NCBI GenBank assembly: GCA_002439555.1
Contig: DJOC01000076.1
Coordinates: 9,077-15,110, forward strand
From: Caryophanales bacterium UBA6448
GTDB taxonomy: Bacteria > Bacillota_I > Bacilli_A > RF39 > UBA660
Length of the DNA stretch: 6,034 nt
Direction of reading: 5' to 3'
Shown: positions 1 to 5,958 of the stretch, piece after piece
How positions within the stretch are numbered: the first letter of the stretch is position 1
Layout of the letters: each line of letters starts with the position of its first letter
The notes under the pieces: generated by a model
The model's database searches: none
Told to the model about the DNA's origin: nothing
The model's input: the letters and a program-made list of their open reading frames with translations, nothing else
Position numbers and translations under genes: made by a program

Positions 1-320
1 GTTACTGTTTTTCCATAAGATAAAACTCCAGTTGATTCAAATGTAATTATATCATTTACTTTTATATCCGTCGGTTCATAAACTGTTTTATTAATAATAA
101 CATCTAATACATTTATTGTTGGCACCATACTTTGAGAAACAATTGTATATACAGAGAAAAAAGGTCTATATTTACTACCTTTTGCTTCATAAAGTTTTAA
201 TGAAACAAAGTAATACATTAAAAATGCTGCACAAATTATTAATATTGAAAATACTGTCCAAGATATAACTGAACCAATATAGTTTAAAATTGATTTAATT
301 CTCATTTTTTTTGTAATCAT
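1..320 (-). CDS. SipW-like signal peptidase I (S26B type), N-terminal part, cut by window edge
   Basis: Membrane-bound serine protease that would remove signal peptides from exported proteins. The visible 106 residues begin at an ATG (318-320) preceded by AAAGGAG (327-333) with a 6-base spacer. There is one N-terminal membrane segment at about residues 17-41, then the catalytic box SQSMVPTI at residues 62-69 with the nucleophile expected at Ser64. A downstream segment, DIKVNDIITF (residues 85-94), matches the 'DIKVGDIITF' strand of the archaeal/ER-like S26B branch to which Bacillus SipW belongs, rather than the LepB branch. The second catalytic residue, a His in a THR-type motif in this branch, should lie just past the edge: the last codons read GKTV followed by AC, which can only start a Thr codon. 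The gene follows the repeat protein by 13 bases in the same transcript. SipW-type enzymes classically process TasA/camelysin-family proteins, which fits that neighbour. Its real substrates may also lie further left. Confidence 0.85.
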   Translation of the reverse strand, partial: MITKKMRIKSILNYIGSVISWTVFSILIICAAFLMYYFVSLKLYEAKGSKYRPFFSVYTIVSQSMVPTINVLDVIINKTVYEPTDIKVNDIITFESTGVLSYGKTV

Positions 321-326
321 ATTTTT

Positions 327-333
327 CTCCTTT
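327..333 (-). promoter_or_regulatory. Ribosome binding site of the signal peptidase gene
   Basis: AAAGGAG on the minus strand, 6 bases before the ATG at 318-320. It starts directly after the TAG stop (334-336) of the preceding gene. It selects this ATG over the in-frame ATG five codons later (303-305), which has no such site. Confidence 0.8.
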
Positions 334-2313
334 CTATTTAATTGTTTCTATATAAAGCTTACCCTTAAATGTTTTACCACTGTCAATATTTTGATTAACT
401 CCAGTTTCTTTCCAATCCATTCTTAATACATATTTAACTGTTGTTTTTCTACGAATTAAGACTTCTGTTTCAAGGAATGTTTCTTTTCTTGGTGCCTTTA
501 AATTATTTAAATAAGATATATTACTACGAGTTATAAAATAATCTAAATTATTAACATCGGTAAAATCATTAAATACATCACGCCAAACTATTTTATAAGC
601 TACTGCATAGTCTGCGTCATTTTTTATTTTTAAAACATAAGTACCATTCCATCCAGGTTCAATGTCCGCAGAAACTATTTCAAGAGGATTGTATATATAA
701 AAGTCACTATCGCTGCCTTTAGCAATTTCTAAAATATTTTTCTCATTTTTATATTTATCATCCTCATAATAATTATAATCACTATCTATTTTTGTAGTGC
801 CATTATCACAGTTAAAATCACATATACCATCATTATCAATATCAACATTTATATTTGGAAGTCCATCGCCATCTGTATCACAATTTTTTTGACAAGTAGG
901 ACCATTTTCAACAGGATTTGAAAGCGTTCCATCATCATTTACACAATTGAAATTACAACTGCCAGTTCCATATACATCAACATTTATATCCGGAATTCCA
1001 TCACCATTTGTATCAATATTAAAATCTGCTTTGCCATCTTTGTCATAATCAATGTTAATATCAGGAACTAAATCCCCATCAGTATCAATATTTATATCTG
1101 GATGATTATCATAATTCTTATCACAATTTACATCACATTTTCCATCATAATCAGTATCAATATTTATGTCGCCAATATTTTTATCACCTACAAATATATT
1201 ATTATCTGCTTTGCCATCACCATTTGTATCACAGTTTTTTATACATTTACCAGTTTCGTCAGTTACATTTAAGTCAGGCTTACCATCGTTATCTAAATCT
1301 ATATTTATATCTGGAATTCCATCACCATTTGTATCTTCGTTTAAAATAGTTTTCTTTCCATCTATAGTTACTTCTTTATTAACTGGATTTGTAATTGTAT
1401 TTCCCCCATCATTAGAAATATTAACATCAGCCTTACCATCACCATCAATATCAATATTTATTATTTTAGTACTTCCATCTGGTAAAGTAATTTTATCATT
1501 TATAGTTTTACCATCACCATCTAAATCAACGTTAGATATAACATTACCGTTTTCATCAGTACAATTTCGAATACACACACCATTTTCGTCTTTTACATTC
1601 GTAGGATTTTTTATATTACCATTTTCATCAACAACATTAAATGTTGGTTTTCTATTACCTTTATAATCAATGTTTCTAATTGGAACAGTCGAATCATCAC
1701 CAGTTATATTAACATCTGGATTTCCATCACCATCTAAATCAATATTTGTGTCCGCAAGCATATCACCATTAATATCGCAGTTTAAATCACAAGTATTTTT
1801 CTTATTATAATCTTTAATAATATTTATATCTGCTACTCCATCACCATCAAGGTCAATGTTATAGTCTGGCCATCCATCATTATCACTATCACAATTTAAT
1901 TTGCACATACCATTTTCATCAAGTTGATTAATTTCATTAAATAATCTTGTTTGATTACCAAATAAGTCTATATTAAATAAAGGTTTACCATTTCTACTAT
2001 AGTCAACGTTATAAAATGGTTTACAACTACCATCTTTTGAAATATTTAGATTTGGTACTTTACTACCCCATATTTTTTGATTAACATATTTACAATTATC
2101 TGGATTAGTTGGATTATAATTTCCATATATTTTATAAATATAAATAGTTAAATAAGCAGTAATTATAATTAAAATTATTACAAGTAAAAAGATAAAAGAT
2201 TTAATTATATCTTTTTTAATAGACTGTTTTTCTTTTTTTTCATCAGATAGTAACTTTTTTTGTTCTTCGTAATCATTTGTATCTATTAGAATATCATCAT
2301 TTATATCTTTCAC
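334..2313 (-). CDS. Membrane-anchored calcium-loop repeat surface protein with CxxNC pairs and a TasA/camelysin-like C-terminal domain
   Basis: 659 residues, not recognised as a named protein. The start is GTG (2311-2313) with AAGGAG six bases upstream; the overlapping ATG at 2313-2315 is followed at once by a stop. Residues 1-36 are charged and Lys-rich, and about 37-62 form one strongly hydrophobic helix, so the rest should face outside. Residues 142-499 hold about 16 loops of the form DxD/NxDGxxD, usually followed by [IV]N[IV], often at an exact 12-residue spacing, as in thrombospondin type 3 or other EF-like calcium loops but without flanking helices. Eight C-x-x-N-C pairs start at residues 137, 175, 247, 357, 393, 453, 474 and 498; Cys74 and Cys97 make 18 Cys. 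Residues 541-659 look like a beta-sandwich of the TasA/camelysin type: PGWNGTY, an Asn-rich turn, a late Trp and an N..D turn. I see no LPxTG motif or typical SipW cleavage site after the helix. Calcium binding and a matrix role are inference. Confidence 0.8.
   Translation of the reverse strand: MKDINDDILIDTNDYEEQKKLLSDEKKEKQSIKKDIIKSFIFLLVIILIIITAYLTIYIYKIYGNYNPTNPDNCKYVNQKIWGSKVPNLNISKDGSCKPFYNVDYSRNGKPLFNIDLFGNQTRLFNEINQLDENGMCKLNCDSDNDGWPDYNIDLDGDGVADINIIKDYNKKNTCDLNCDINGDMLADTNIDLDGDGNPDVNITGDDSTVPIRNIDYKGNRKPTFNVVDENGNIKNPTNVKDENGVCIRNCTDENGNVISNVDLDGDGKTINDKITLPDGSTKIINIDIDGDGKADVNISNDGGNTITNPVNKEVTIDGKKTILNEDTNGDGIPDINIDLDNDGKPDLNVTDETGKCIKNCDTNGDGKADNNIFVGDKNIGDINIDTDYDGKCDVNCDKNYDNHPDINIDTDGDLVPDINIDYDKDGKADFNIDTNGDGIPDINVDVYGTGSCNFNCVNDDGTLSNPVENGPTCQKNCDTDGDGLPNINVDIDNDGICDFNCDNGTTKIDSDYNYYEDDKYKNEKNILEIAKGSDSDFYIYNPLEIVSADIEPGWNGTYVLKIKNDADYAVAYKIVWRDVFNDFTDVNNLDYFITRSNISYLNNLKAPRKETFLETEVLIRRKTTVKYVLRMDWKETGVNQNIDSGKTFKGKLYIETIK
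982..1014 (-). repeat. Near-identical 33-base direct repeat, copy A
   Basis: Matches 1303-1335 at 32 of 33 positions (the difference is at 991 against 1312). The two copies are 321 bases apart, which is 107 codons, so they are in the same frame. They encode the DTNGDGIPDIN loops at residues 434-444 and 327-337. Recombination between them would delete or duplicate 107 residues without breaking the frame. Confidence 0.85.
1303..1335 (-). repeat. Near-identical 33-base direct repeat, copy B
   Basis: Partner of the copy at 982-1014. A shorter 17-base match to the core (CCATCACCATTTGTATC on the plus strand) also occurs at 1214-1230, coding for the loop at residues 362-367. Confidence 0.85.
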
Positions 2314-2319
2314 ATTTTA

Positions 2320-2325
2320 CTCCTT
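2320..2325 (-). promoter_or_regulatory. Ribosome binding site deciding the GTG start of the surface protein gene
   Basis: AAGGAG on the minus strand, 6 bases before GTG at 2311-2313. The ATG at 2313-2315 overlaps that GTG but is out of frame and is followed directly by TGA, so GTG is the only sensible start. Confidence 0.8.
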
Positions 2326-2337
2326 ATTCTTATCTAA

Positions 2338-2365
2338 ATTATATCACGATTTATTTAGATAACAA
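2338..2365 (-). promoter_or_regulatory. Housekeeping-type promoter of the surface protein - signal peptidase unit
   Basis: Reading the minus strand: TTGTTA at 2360-2365 (4 of 6 match to TTGACA), a 16-base spacer, then TATAAT at 2338-2343 preceded by TGA, which gives a TGnTATAAT extended -10. The expected transcription start is near 2331, leaving a leader of only about 18 bases that holds the ribosome binding site. It lies just after the terminator of the previous operon. Confidence 0.7.
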
Positions 2366-2376
2366 ATACTTTTTAT

Positions 2377-2399
2377 AAAAAAAACTGTCACATAGACAG
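2377..2399 (-). terminator. Intrinsic terminator of the ftsE operon, overlapping the lipoprotein stop codon
   Basis: On the minus strand a CTGTC stem (2395-2399), TATGT loop and GACAG stem (2385-2389) are followed by eight T (2377-2384). Six A on the upstream side (2401-2406) can lengthen the stem with A-U pairs past one U-U mismatch. The TGA stop of the lipoprotein gene (2388-2390) spans the loop-to-stem junction. Read on the plus strand the same hairpin is followed by A and six T, so it could act in both directions, but there is no plus-strand gene to need it. Confidence 0.75.
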
Positions 2400-3053
2400 A
2401 TTTTTTATTGTTACTTCATCAAAACTTTTACCACGATAATAACCATTATCATCAAAATCATCATTTGTAAGATATGTAAAAGCTTTAACATAAATATCGG
2501 AGGTAATATTTTTATATTCGCTTCCACAGGTTAATTTCATCGAAGTAATTAATGTATTATCAGTAATTTCATTATCTAGTAAATGAGAATACCACTCTCC
2601 ATATTCGTGATGTACACCATCATACAAATATATTTCCAAGTAGTTGTAAAAACTTTCAGAATCCGATGGCACTAAAATAGTTTTATGAATTTTTTCACCA
2701 TTAACCTCGAAGGAGATTTCCCATCCTAATTTATAATTTAAGTTTTCATATTCCTCACTCGTATATTTATTCCATATTTCTTTATAATATGAGCCAGTGA
2801 CTTTTTCTTCTTCGGTTAGAAAAATGTTTAAAACTGTTATATCTTTTTTTAATACCCAATTATAAGATAAAGTATCTCCTACTTTCATATCATTATCAGC
2901 ATAGATTGATAATTTAATAGGATTTGTATCTTCATATTGTGGTTCTTTGGGAACAACTACTTCATTATTATTTGAAACAGCCTTATTAAAATCTTCCTTT
3001 TGATTACAAGCACATAATGATATAATTAAGCCAATTAGCATTATATATTTCAT
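2388..3053 (-). CDS. Putative lipoprotein of unknown function, last gene of the ftsEX operon
   Basis: 221 residues. The N-terminus is a lipoprotein signal: Met-Lys, a short hydrophobic stretch (residues 4-15) and a lipobox L-C-A-C with the lipidated Cys expected at residue 16. About 25 polar residues (17-42) follow as a linker, then a mixed domain (about 45-221) rich in Tyr, Glu and Asp with alternating hydrophobic strands, suggesting a beta-rich fold. One further Cys is at 176. I recognise no family. The start ATG (3051-3053) lies 3 bases after the stop of the M23 peptidase gene, and its weak ribosome site AAGG (3063-3066) is inside that gene, so translation is probably coupled. Exported, lipid-anchored and in the same operon as FtsE, FtsX and the hydrolase, it is a candidate accessory or regulator of that complex. 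That role is inference from position only. Confidence 0.75.
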   Translation of the reverse strand: MKYIMLIGLIISLCACNQKEDFNKAVSNNNEVVVPKEPQYEDTNPIKLSIYADNDMKVGDTLSYNWVLKKDITVLNIFLTEEEKVTGSYYKEIWNKYTSEEYENLNYKLGWEISFEVNGEKIHKTILVPSDSESFYNYLEIYLYDGVHHEYGEWYSHLLDNEITDNTLITSMKLTCGSEYKNITSDIYVKAFTYLTNDDFDDNGYYRGKSFDEVTIKNLSM

Positions 3054-3056
3054 ATT

Positions 3057-4268
3057 TTAATACCTTGAATAGAACCATACACCATAAGCAGGAAGTGCTG
3101 GGGGTTGAAAACTATTTGCAACATATTTACTATAACTTGAATAACCCTCGGGGCCACCACCTAAATAAAAGCCTTTTGTAACAGCATAGTGTAAATGCCA
3201 GCCGGTAGAACAAGTGTCCCATCCGCCATTTACTTTTAAGGTGTTTCCACCACCACCAACTGTACCAATAACCGTTTGTTGGGTAACTGTATCACCAACT
3301 TTAACATAAACATCTTTTAAGTGAGCATAAGTTAATGTATAAGCAATTCCTTGAACTCTAACGTGAATATAAACTTGGTTTCCACCACATTTTGCTTTAC
3401 TAATAACGGCGGCTACAGTACCTGCAGCAGTCGCATAAACAGCAGTACCTCCAGCATTACCTGCAATATCATTTGCTGGATGGAAATCAGAATATGGTTT
3501 ACCATTTAAATAAAATGAACGCCAACCAAATCCTGAAGAAACATAACCTCTTACTGTTGGCCTTAAAAATTGTGAACTATTTGCAATGTTTATACAAGAG
3601 GATAAAGTTTGATCATCTTTACATCCTAAATCTTCATAATATTTAATTAATTTTTGTTGAGCAGTAATTTGTTGTGAAATATCAAGAGTAACCTCAACTA
3701 ATGAAGATAAATCATTTTTTAATGATGCAAGACTATTTTCATAAGTCTTAATTTTTTCATTTAAATCATTTTGCTTTTTTAATAGACTTACTTGTAAATC
3801 TTCATTTTCTTCGATTAAACTTTCCATTTTTTTAAGTTCATTTTGCGTATATGAAATAATTTGACTTATTGCATCTGCTCTCATAACAACATCTGTTGCT
3901 GTAGAAGCTCCACCTACATAATCTAGGAAAGTATTATCACTACTTACTATTTGATAAAATGCAAGTAATTCTTCACTTTTAGCCTTTGTTTTTTCAATCT
4001 CTTTGGTAGAGGCCTCAATTTGTGCTTTCGCAGACGCTATATCATTTTCAGCTTGCTCCACTTCATTATGAGCATTTGATATACGATTATTTTCTGCATT
4101 AATCTCACTTTGAGTTTTATTTTTTTGAGCATCATTAGCATTTTTTTCATTAATTAGTGCCTGAAGTTCATTTTTTAAATCTTTAAGTGTGTTGGCAGCG
4201 GCATTAACATTTGAAAACATAAATAGTACTATAAGTACACTAAATATTTTTACTACTTTTTTCATCAT
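3057..4268 (-). CDS. Secreted peptidoglycan hydrolase: coiled coil plus M23 (LytM-type) peptidase, FtsEX partner (PcsB/EnvC/CwlO-like layout)
   Basis: 403 residues. A Sec signal peptide covers about 1-23 (Lys-rich start, hydrophobic core, VNA before the likely cut). Residues 25-210 are heptad-rich coiled coil, broken at about 101-145 by a segment of the LLAFYQ...FLDYV...RADAISQII type, which resembles the hinge of PcsB/CwlO hydrolases. The M23 domain runs from about 235 to 370, with SGFGWR, the zinc ligands His263 and Asp267 (HxxxD) and His360, the catalytic-site His358 (HLH), and YAHL at 314-317. All key residues are present, so it should be an active zinc endopeptidase cutting peptidoglycan crosslinks, unlike the degenerate EnvC-type activators. 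The start ATG (4266-4268) overlaps the ftsX stop by four bases (ATGA), with AAGGAAG at 4280-4286. FtsEX-linked hydrolases of this layout are autoinhibited until FtsX engages the coiled coil. The Cys at 216, 225, 294 and 353 are unusual and could form two disulfides. Confidence 0.9.
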   Translation of the reverse strand: MMKKVVKIFSVLIVLFMFSNVNAAANTLKDLKNELQALINEKNANDAQKNKTQSEINAENNRISNAHNEVEQAENDIASAKAQIEASTKEIEKTKAKSEELLAFYQIVSSDNTFLDYVGGASTATDVVMRADAISQIISYTQNELKKMESLIEENEDLQVSLLKKQNDLNEKIKTYENSLASLKNDLSSLVEVTLDISQQITAQQKLIKYYEDLGCKDDQTLSSCINIANSSQFLRPTVRGYVSSGFGWRSFYLNGKPYSDFHPANDIAGNAGGTAVYATAAGTVAAVISKAKCGGNQVYIHVRVQGIAYTLTYAHLKDVYVKVGDTVTQQTVIGTVGGGGNTLKVNGGWDTCSTGWHLHYAVTKGFYLGGGPEGYSSYSKYVANSFQPPALPAYGVWFYSRY

Positions 4269-5158
4269 ATTTTCAAATACTTCCTTACTGAATTTGCACT
4301 ACCAAACATACCAACAATTGCACCAATTAAAACAATTACACCTGATACATAGAATACAAAATTATATGGTTTAATTAAATTAAGTGTCTCGGTAAACATA
4401 TAACCGTGCATTGTATTAAATAAAATTACATAACCATAAATTGTTATACATACTGGAATTATTGACCCAATTATACCCAAGAATAAACCTTCGAATAAAA
4501 ATGGTAATTTAATTGCTGTATTACTTGCTCCAACAAGACGCATTATCTCAATTTCATTTTTACGTGAATAAATAGTTAATTTAATTGTATTTGAAATTAA
4601 GAATGCTGTAACTACAATAAGAGCAATAACAATTCCAATTGTAACTTTTTGAATTATATCAAAAGCTGATACTACTTCCTCGACCATAGTTTCACCAAAT
4701 TTTACTGTTTGAATATTCGGAACTTTTTTAATTTCCTCGGCTACATTAGAAATATTTTTAATATCATCAACGTATACTGTACAACTGTCCATCAATGGAT
4801 TTTCAGTTAAGTAATTTAACATTGTTGAAAATGTATCAGAGTATTCACTCATTTGAGTTTTCCATTCTTCTTTACTTTTATATGTAACTTTACTTACACC
4901 TTTAATATTTTTAATTTCTAAATATGCATTATTACTATCTTCTTCACTCGCATTTTTATTAATATAAACAACAATATTCATTTCTTTTTCAATTGACCTT
5001 GTGGCATTATTTACATTTACAGCAATTATAATTGCCACAGAAACGATAATAAGAGTTATCATATCACAAAGAATACTTGCCATTGAAAGTGAAAAATTAC
5101 GAGTTATACTTTTAAATGCATCTCTTATACTTCTTCCAAAAATTCTAATCGCTTTCAC
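4265..5158 (-). CDS. ftsX: Cell division protein FtsX, membrane subunit of the FtsEX complex
   Basis: 297 residues from the GTG at 5156-5158, near the usual length for Bacillus-type FtsX. The topology fits the family: a cytoplasmic amphipathic N-terminus, TM1 at about 25-50, a large extracellular domain at about 51-165, TM2 at about 171-193, TM3 at about 220-247 and TM4 at about 267-289. The hallmark cytoplasmic segment SRKNEIEIMRLVGAS follows TM2. FtsX passes ATP-driven movement of FtsE across the membrane to the hydrolase encoded next. The GTG start is chosen because AAGGAAG (5167-5173) sits 8 bases upstream. An ATG at 5198-5200 would give 311 residues but has no good ribosome site, lies 56 bases inside ftsE and adds a tail not typical of the family. 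With GTG the overlap with ftsE is 14 bases. The gene ends in TGA, sharing ATGA with the hydrolase start. Confidence 0.93.
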   Translation of the reverse strand: MKAIRIFGRSIRDAFKSITRNFSLSMASILCDMITLIIVSVAIIIAVNVNNATRSIEKEMNIVVYINKNASEEDSNNAYLEIKNIKGVSKVTYKSKEEWKTQMSEYSDTFSTMLNYLTENPLMDSCTVYVDDIKNISNVAEEIKKVPNIQTVKFGETMVEEVVSAFDIIQKVTIGIVIALIVVTAFLISNTIKLTIYSRKNEIEIMRLVGASNTAIKLPFLFEGLFLGIIGSIIPVCITIYGYVILFNTMHGYMFTETLNLIKPYNFVFYVSGVIVLIGAIVGMFGSANSVRKYLKI

Positions 5159-5843
5159 TCTTATAACTTCCTTTCTTATAATCACCAACAAGCATACCAT
5201 TGTTAATAACTAATACTCTTTTTTTCATTCTATTAACAATTTCTTTATCGTGGGTTGCCATTATAACTGTTGTTCCTAAATCTTTATTAATATTTGAAAT
5301 AACATCCATAATTTCTTTACTTGTCATTGGGTCTAGATTTCCTGTAGGTTCATCACAAATTAAAAGTTTAGGTTCATTTACAATAGCTCTTGCTATACAT
5401 ACTCTTTGTTGTTCACCACCAGAAAGTTCCTTTGGAAAACTTCTTACTTTATCTTTTAAGCCAACTCTTTCTAATGCTTTTAAAACTTTTGGCCTTATGT
5501 CAGCACCTTTATCACCAACACATTCAAGAGCAAATGCGACATTTTCATAGGCAGTTAAATTAGGTAGTAATTTAAAGTCTTGGAATACAATACCAACTTT
5601 TCTACGAAACTTATATACCTTTCTATTTTTTAATTTGCCAACATTTACTCCACCAACCATTACAGTTCCTTTAGTGGGTTTTTCTTCTCTATATAACATT
5701 TTAACAAAAGTAGATTTTCCACTTGCGGTAAGCCCAATTACAAAGACAAATTCGCCCTTATCAATTTGAACACTTACATCAGCACAAGCAGTTATACCAT
5801 TACTATATGTTTTAGTAACATCCTTAAATTCAATGAATTTCAT
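5145..5843 (-). CDS. ftsE: Cell division ATP-binding protein FtsE
   Basis: 232 residues, the ABC ATPase that pairs with FtsX on the inner face of the membrane and powers activation of the wall hydrolase during division or elongation. The motifs are complete: Walker A GLTASGKS (residues 37-44), Q-loop Gln88 in FQDFKLLPN, signature LSGGE (140-144) followed by QQR, Walker B LLICDEPTG (160-168) with catalytic Glu165, D-loop NLD (169-171) and H-loop His198 in ATHDKEIVN. The FQDFKLLP and YREEKPTKG stretches are typical of FtsE as opposed to other ABC proteins. The Walker A is off the usual FtsE form GPSGAGKS but keeps every essential Gly/Lys/Ser. The start is the ATG at 5841-5843, with GGAGGTG at 5847-5853; an in-frame ATG four codons earlier (5853-5855) overlaps the ribosome site and is unlikely. 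It is the first gene of its operon. Confidence 0.95.
   Translation of the reverse strand: MKFIEFKDVTKTYSNGITACADVSVQIDKGEFVFVIGLTASGKSTFVKMLYREEKPTKGTVMVGGVNVGKLKNRKVYKFRRKVGIVFQDFKLLPNLTAYENVAFALECVGDKGADIRPKVLKALERVGLKDKVRSFPKELSGGEQQRVCIARAIVNEPKLLICDEPTGNLDPMTSKEIMDVISNINKDLGTTVIMATHDKEIVNRMKKRVLVINNGMLVGDYKKGSYKSESD
5167..5173 (-). promoter_or_regulatory. Ribosome binding site that fixes the ftsX start at GTG
   Basis: AAGGAAG on the minus strand within the last codons of ftsE, 8 bases before GTG at 5156-5158. It supports the 297-residue form of FtsX and translational coupling with ftsE. Confidence 0.75.
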
Positions 5844-5846
5844 ACA

Positions 5847-5853
5847 CACCTCC
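5847..5853 (-). promoter_or_regulatory. Ribosome binding site that fixes the ftsE start
   Basis: GGAGGTG on the minus strand; the GGAGG core is 5 bases before ATG at 5841-5843. The upstream in-frame ATG at 5853-5855 overlaps this site and so is not the start. Confidence 0.8.
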
Positions 5854-5864
5854 ATTATGTTTAA

Positions 5865-5893
5865 ATTATAGCACTTTTTATAATTAAAGTAAA
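5865..5893 (-). promoter_or_regulatory. Promoter of the ftsE-ftsX-hydrolase-lipoprotein operon
   Basis: Minus strand: TTTACT at 5888-5893 (4 of 6 match to TTGACA), a 17-base spacer, then TATAAT at 5865-5870 preceded by TGC, giving an extended -10. Transcription should start near 5858, leaving a leader of about 15 bases. It has the same architecture as the promoter at 2338-2365. Confidence 0.7.
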
Positions 5894-5922
5894 TTGATTA
5901 AAAACCATTTACACTTATTGCC

Positions 5923-5958
5923 AAAATAAAAATGTAAACATATTTTAATGTCTACATT
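5923..5958 (-). terminator. AT-rich hairpin terminator of the gene at the right edge
   Basis: Minus strand: the arm AATGTAGACA (5949-5958) pairs with TGTTTACATT (5931-5940), ten pairs including one G-U, around an eight-base AT loop. It is followed by TTTATTTT (5923-5930). The stem is AT-rich and so weaker than a classic terminator, but its position directly after a stop codon and before the ftsE promoter fits the role. Confidence 0.55.

Larger units (their letters stand above)
817..1890 (-). repeat. Dodecapeptide calcium-loop repeat region inside the surface protein gene
   Basis: Codes for residues 142-499. Loops begin with Asp at residues 142, 154, 180, 192, 263, 288, 327, 339, 362, 386, 398, 410, 422, 434, 479 and 491, with a decayed copy at 446. 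Six successive positions from 386 to 446 are exactly 12 residues (36 bases) apart. Between runs are spacer units that themselves recur: an ENG/ETG turn leading into a C..NC pair (residues 132-141, 242-251 and 352-361). Confidence 0.85.

Noticed and set aside
1166..1666. Plus-strand open frame of 166 codons, rich in Ser, Pro, Phe and Ile
   Set aside because: It is the antisense of the calcium-repeat region; its periodic SPS-type composition is just the complement of the Asp/Gly/Asn repeat codons, and I see no ribosome site or promoter for it.
817..1890. Dockerin or classical EF-hand domains
   Set aside because: The Asp loops match the calcium-binding part, but the 12-residue spacing leaves no room for the helices required by EF hands or dockerins.
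780..1900. Recurring CCATCACCAT-type DNA units looking like a CRISPR or tandem satellite
   Set aside because: Unit spacing follows codon multiples of a protein repeat, there are no unique spacers of constant length, and the frame is open throughout.
4265..4267. Mycoplasma genetic code (TGA read as Trp)
   Set aside because: ftsX and the lipoprotein gene end in TGA at positions that fit family length, start-stop overlap and the terminator; Trp residues in the hydrolase are TGG.
5159..5200. Longer ftsX starting at ATG 5198-5200
   Set aside because: No ribosome site fits it, it would overlap ftsE by 56 bases, and the GTG at 5156-5158 has an AAGGAAG at ideal distance and gives a family-like N-terminus.
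4189..5550. Three short plus-strand open frames (61-116 codons) opposite the hydrolase, ftsX and ftsE
   Set aside because: They lie antisense to clearly conserved genes, have no ribosome sites, and their low-complexity hydrophobic content mirrors the opposite strand.
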